64,000 nt of DNA from Solibacillus sp. FSL W7-1436. Its GTDB lineage: Bacteria > Bacillota > Bacilli > Bacillales_A > Planococcaceae. The notes under the pieces are model-generated. The model worked only from the letters and a program-made list of their open reading frames with translations, did no database searches and was not told the origin of the DNA. A program made the translations under genes and the position numbers. Location of the stretch: assembly GCF_038007305.1 (NCBI RefSeq), contig NZ_JBBOWV010000001.1, positions 439,501 to 503,500 on the forward strand, read 5' to 3'. This document shows positions 61,729-64,000 of this stretch, piece after piece (within the stretch, counting starts at the first letter, position 1; each line of letters opens with the position of its first letter).

Positions 61729-62997
61729 TTATAGTATTTCGAATTGCGCCACTTTGCCTGTTTGCATATCTTTCATCTCATATCGTTTTGTGTGAATTTC
61801 ATTTTCTCCTAAAATGATTACTTTCCGGATATTTTCACGGTTTGCCTTTTCCATTGCTTTCCGCAATTTCTTACCACTCAGTTCAACTTCTACACGATTT
61901 CCCTGCTGACGTAATTGCCATGCTAAACGCAGTGCTTCCTTTTCCGTATTTAATGGAATAATAAAAATATCCACCAACGCCTGATCTGCACTATTTTCTC
62001 TTTGCTCCATCGCTGTATAAATAACATCCAAACCAAATGAGATGCCTACAGTCGAAAACTTTTCCTCTGAACCGATTAATCCTCCAATTGCATTATCGTA
62101 ACGACCACCGCCTCCAATACTTGATTTAATTACACCATCTTTTAGAAATAGCTCATAAATGGTACCTGTGTATATTTCCAGACCTCGAGCTAGAAATGGA
62201 TTAAACACACAACTTTCACCAACATTTAAAACTTGTAAATAATCCTGCAGCTCGATTAATTCTTCATAGCCTTGTTTAATTAATTCATTTTCCTCTCGGT
62301 ACTTCTCAAAATAGGCAATTGTCGGATTCGCATTTAAAAATTGCTTAATTAACTCAATCGTTGAAGGTAAAAGGTTCTGTTCCTCCAGTTCTTTCAGTAA
62401 AGTGACTTGGTCGATTTTCTCCATTTTATCCAGTATGAGAATGACGCTATTTATTTTTTGTTGAGGGACTTTAAAGTATTGCAATAATCCTGCCAATAGC
62501 TTGCGATTATTGAATTGAATCACCATTTCAATATTTAGCTTGTTAAAAGCATCGATTGTCATCACCATCAGTTCAGCTTCTGCCGACTGTGATTCTATAC
62601 CGACTACATCCACATCGCATTGAGTAAATTCTCTAAATCTCCCTGCTTTAATCGGTCCATCCCGAAATACTTTTCCGATTTCATAGCGCTTAAATGGCAT
62701 TGAAAGCTGTGGATTCATCGCAATTACTTTCGCAAAAGGTATCGTCAAATCATAACGAAGCGCTAAATCGCGTTCTCCTCGATCTGTTAATGTGTACATT
62801 TCCTTTAATATTTCAGCCCCGCCTGCATATTTGGAAGCCATTAACTCTGTATAGTTTAATATCGGCGTCTCCAGTGGCTTACATCCGTACAACATAAACG
62901 TATCTTCTAAAGTGCGCCGAATGTTGCGTCTTACAACTTCCTGAGCCGGCAAGTAGTCCTGTGTTCCTTTTACATTTTGATAGTCAATTTTTTTCAT
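61729..62997 (-). CDS. hisS: histidyl-tRNA synthetase, divergent second-copy type
   Basis: Charges tRNA-His; class II synthetase of 422 residues with the C-terminal anticodon-binding domain intact (VDIFIIPLNTEKEALRLAWQL onwards), so it is HisRS and not the truncated HisZ. Motif 2 reads GPIKAGRFREFTQCDVDVVG, and the His-binding loop ARGLEIYTGTIYE and GGGGRYD are present. The REFxQCDxDxxG pattern is archaeal/eukaryal-like; ordinary bacterial HisRS has RYRQFHQ. It is therefore probably a second, transferred HisRS such as the HisS2 of B. cereus. The ATG at 62997 has AGGAGG upstream. A candidate attenuator lies directly upstream, and the GNAT follows. Confidence 0.87.
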   Translation of the reverse strand: MKKIDYQNVKGTQDYLPAQEVVRRNIRRTLEDTFMLYGCKPLETPILNYTELMASKYAGGAEILKEMYTLTDRGERDLALRYDLTIPFAKVIAMNPQLSMPFKRYEIGKVFRDGPIKAGRFREFTQCDVDVVGIESQSAEAELMVMTIDAFNKLNIEMVIQFNNRKLLAGLLQYFKVPQQKINSVILILDKMEKIDQVTLLKELEEQNLLPSTIELIKQFLNANPTIAYFEKYREENELIKQGYEELIELQDYLQVLNVGESCVFNPFLARGLEIYTGTIYELFLKDGVIKSSIGGGGRYDNAIGGLIGSEEKFSTVGISFGLDVIYTAMEQRENSADQALVDIFIIPLNTEKEALRLAWQLRQQGNRVEVELSGKKLRKAMEKANRENIRKVIILGENEIHTKRYEMKDMQTGKVAQFEIL

Positions 62998-63020
62998 ACG
63001 AATCCTCCTGTTTTTGAGAA

Positions 63021-63185
63021 ATAAAAAAATCGTATAATGATAAAGCTCCAAAACGGCTTTATTATACGATTCAATGCGAAAAAGTCTTCCTATTCATTAT
63101 TAAAAATTTAATAAAGATAGCAAGACTACTTAGTATGAAGATGTAATTGTGCAAACTGCTGTCGAGTATAAATGAACCCTTTCAT
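63021..63185 (-). promoter_or_regulatory. candidate ribosome-mediated histidine attenuator
   Basis: Order on the minus strand: a 19-codon leader ORF ending His-Leu-His-Thr-Lys (63185-63126), then CTTTATTA (63116-63109), then a terminator. The terminator is TAATAAAGC-type arm 63070-63056, 9-nt loop, arm 63046-63029 with a 3-nt bulge, then seven T (63028-63022). CTTTATTA is the exact complement of TAATAAAG (63064-63057) inside the terminator's left arm, giving an antiterminator of 8 bp. No T-box sequence is present. Confidence 0.55.
63126..63185 (-). CDS. histidine leader peptide, 19 residues
   Basis: Short frame ATG...TAG encoding MKGFIYTRQQFAQLHLHTK. A strong AAAGGGGGAAAC lies 3-8 nt before the ATG, which overlaps the stop of the upstream frame (TGATG). 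Two His codons (CAT CTT CAT) sit four to six codons before the stop, where a ribosome short of His-tRNA would stall over the first pairing region and leave CTTTATTA free. Only two His codons is few for a classical leader. Translation is inferred. Confidence 0.5.
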   Translation of the reverse strand: MKGFIYTRQQFAQLHLHTK

Positions 63186-63382
63186 CAAGTTTCCCCCTTT
63201 TTAATTACTACACTATACTGCATTCTTCCAGATTGTGTCAACTTAAGTTTCAGAATTTTCTTTTTATAGTTGAAGAAGTTCTCATTTAATTTGAGATGTT
63301 CTAATATGACTTTCCGATACTCTAATAACGCTTGAACCTTTTCTAATATCCCCAAGTTATCTTCTAATAAAATTTCGATCAC
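63185..63382 (-). CDS. doubtful 65-residue frame across the second repeat array
   Basis: Frame from GTG 63382 (GGGAG 7 nt upstream) to TGA 63185, overlapping the leader peptide start by 1 nt. Its first half reads as seven-residue repeats, each starting with Ile/Leu-Leu-Glu, because TTCTAATA read backwards every 21 nt gives (A)TATTAGAA. The second half is basic (KKKILKLKL). The same repeats at 40598 have a stop between units and out-of-frame steps, so the repeat is probably conserved as DNA, and this frame may be accidental or serve only to load ribosomes ahead of the leader peptide. Confidence 0.3.
   Translation of the reverse strand: MIEILLEDNLGILEKVQALLEYRKVILEHLKLNENFFNYKKKILKLKLTQSGRMQYSVVIKKGET
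63258..63370. repeat. second phased TTCTAATA repeat array
   Basis: Units start at 63299, 63320, 63341 and 63362, exactly 21 nt apart (TTCTAATAT, CTCTAATAA, TTCTAATAT, TTCTAATAA). Two decayed units sit in phase at 63279 (TTCTCATTT) and 63258 (TTCTTTTTA). Orientation and spacing are those of the ten-unit array at 40598-40791. It lies in the 520-nt gap between the HisRS start and the next gene. Confidence 0.8.
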
Positions 63383-63518
63383 CCTTAATCTCCCAACAAT
63401 TGTTAATTTTCTGCATAATTTTTTTTATTTCATTTATTAAATGACAAGTATACGTTAAAATTGAAAATGTTGGAGGTCGAACCTCTACAGAATGTATTTA
63501 AAGTAAAGGACTGATGAA

Positions 63519-64000
63519 ATGAAAAGAGGATGGTTGTTTTTGATGAGTCTTCTCGTTGTAGTCGTGCTCTCTGCCTGCTCACAGAAGTCAGAGGAAGAGA
63601 AAAAGGAACGGGTGAAAATTGGGGTCATGCTGTCAGATGCAGGACTTGGTGATCAGTCGTTTTCAGATATTGCTTTTGAAGGTCTCGAAAAAGCACGCGA
63701 TGAATTAAATATAACATTTGATTACCGTGAACTTGAATTTACCGGTACATATAAGCAAGGGCTGGAAGAGCTCGTTGAGGAAGGACAGGATCTGATCATT
63801 GGAATCGGGTTTACGGTCCAGGAGGATATGGAGGCCGTTGCCGCTGCCAATCCGGACGAGCAGTTTTTACTGATCGATGCTGTGTCGGACTTGCCGAATG
63901 TTCATAACATAACATTTAAAGAAGATGAAGGTTCCTACTTACTCGGGGCACTCGCTGCGATGAAATCAGACAGCAATACAATCGGATTTATCGGTGGTAT
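63519..64000 (+). CDS. BMP-family substrate-binding lipoprotein, 5' part (runs off the window)
   Basis: Periplasmic-binding-type lipoprotein of the basic membrane protein family (nucleoside or similar uptake); about 160 residues visible of an expected 320-360. Signal peptide with lipobox SAC (Cys 20), a Glu/Lys-rich linker, then VKIGVMLSDAGLGDQSFSD and AFEGLEKARDEL, the family's ligand-site signature. Later GIGFTVQEDMEAVA and EGSYLLGALAAM also fit. AAAGGA lies 8 nt before the ATG at 63519. Neighbouring transporter genes, if any, are outside the window. Confidence 0.84.
   Translation, partial: MKRGWLFLMSLLVVVVLSACSQKSEEEKKERVKIGVMLSDAGLGDQSFSDIAFEGLEKARDELNITFDYRELEFTGTYKQGLEELVEEGQDLIIGIGFTVQEDMEAVAAANPDEQFLLIDAVSDLPNVHNITFKEDEGSYLLGALAAMKSDSNTIGFIGG

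Noticed and set aside
61729-62997. hisZ (ATP phosphoribosyltransferase regulatory subunit)
   Set aside because: The C-terminal anticodon-binding domain and synthetase active-site motifs are intact, and no his biosynthesis genes follow.
63000-63190. T-box leader upstream of hisS
   Set aside because: No AGGGTGG-type T-box sequence or specifier-loop architecture was found; the elements fit a leader-peptide attenuator better.

Overview
The window is AT-rich chromosomal DNA of an endospore-forming member of the Bacillales. A three-gene spore germination receptor operon, Bacillus-type FadR and Fur operators, a RocB-like peptidase, HutH, SstT and a Bacillus cereus-type RsbK/RsbM/RsbY stress module all point that way. 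The general flavour (many Lysinibacillus/Solibacillus-like proteins, an ATP-grasp ligase of the kind that builds D-amino-acid cross-bridges) suggests the Planococcaceae, but the species cannot be fixed from the sequence alone. No rRNA, tRNA, CRISPR array, prophage or intact insertion sequence was seen.

Layout. 1-1161 holds the 5' two-fifths or so of fadN (beta-oxidation) with a perfect FadR box. 1403-3667 has a thioredoxin-like protein, an MFS efflux pump and an NAD(P)-binding oxidoreductase. 3718-5199 is an ECF sigma factor with its membrane partner and an ECF-type promoter. 5268-9522 has a C39-like protein and a spore germination operon in the order B-A-C. 9559-19519 is mostly minus strand: a FEN-type exonuclease, hutH, osmC-ubiB, a D-aspartate-ligase-like ATP-grasp enzyme, sstT and a BASS transporter. 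19690-25400 has small membrane and basic proteins, two CNNM/HlyC paralogues with a shared structured leader, a lipoprotein, a collagen-like protein and a tandem pair of general-stress flavin-binding proteins behind a sigma-B-like promoter.

25614-29584 is an Fe3+/polyamine-type ABC importer (lipoprotein, ATPase, fused permease). 31291-31535 is a MITE-like palindromic repeat. 31556-36717 is a Fur-controlled siderophore uptake operon that ends in a YumC-like reductase. 36932-40506 is a MerR-regulated acyl-CoA ligase/acyl-CoA dehydrogenase operon. It is followed by an array of ten TTCTAATA units spaced about 21 nt. 40896-47942 holds a RocB-like peptidase and a YtrA-type GntR/ABC operon with four copies of one 20-bp operator. 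48171-52184 has a DUF2339 membrane protein, an XRE regulator and an endonuclease Q-like PHP protein.

52304-57090 encodes the hybrid kinase RsbK, methyltransferase RsbM and phosphatase RsbY that feed sigma-B in B. cereus. The rest has a YebE-like protein, a RimK-like ligase, a diguanylate cyclase, and a divergent (archaeal/eukaryal-looking) HisRS plus GNAT operon. That operon sits behind what looks like a ribosome-mediated histidine attenuator. Upstream of it is a second TTCTAATA array, and the window ends inside a BMP-family lipoprotein gene.

The best candidates for something undescribed are the helically phased TTCTAATA arrays (two loci) and the leader of the second histidyl-tRNA synthetase.
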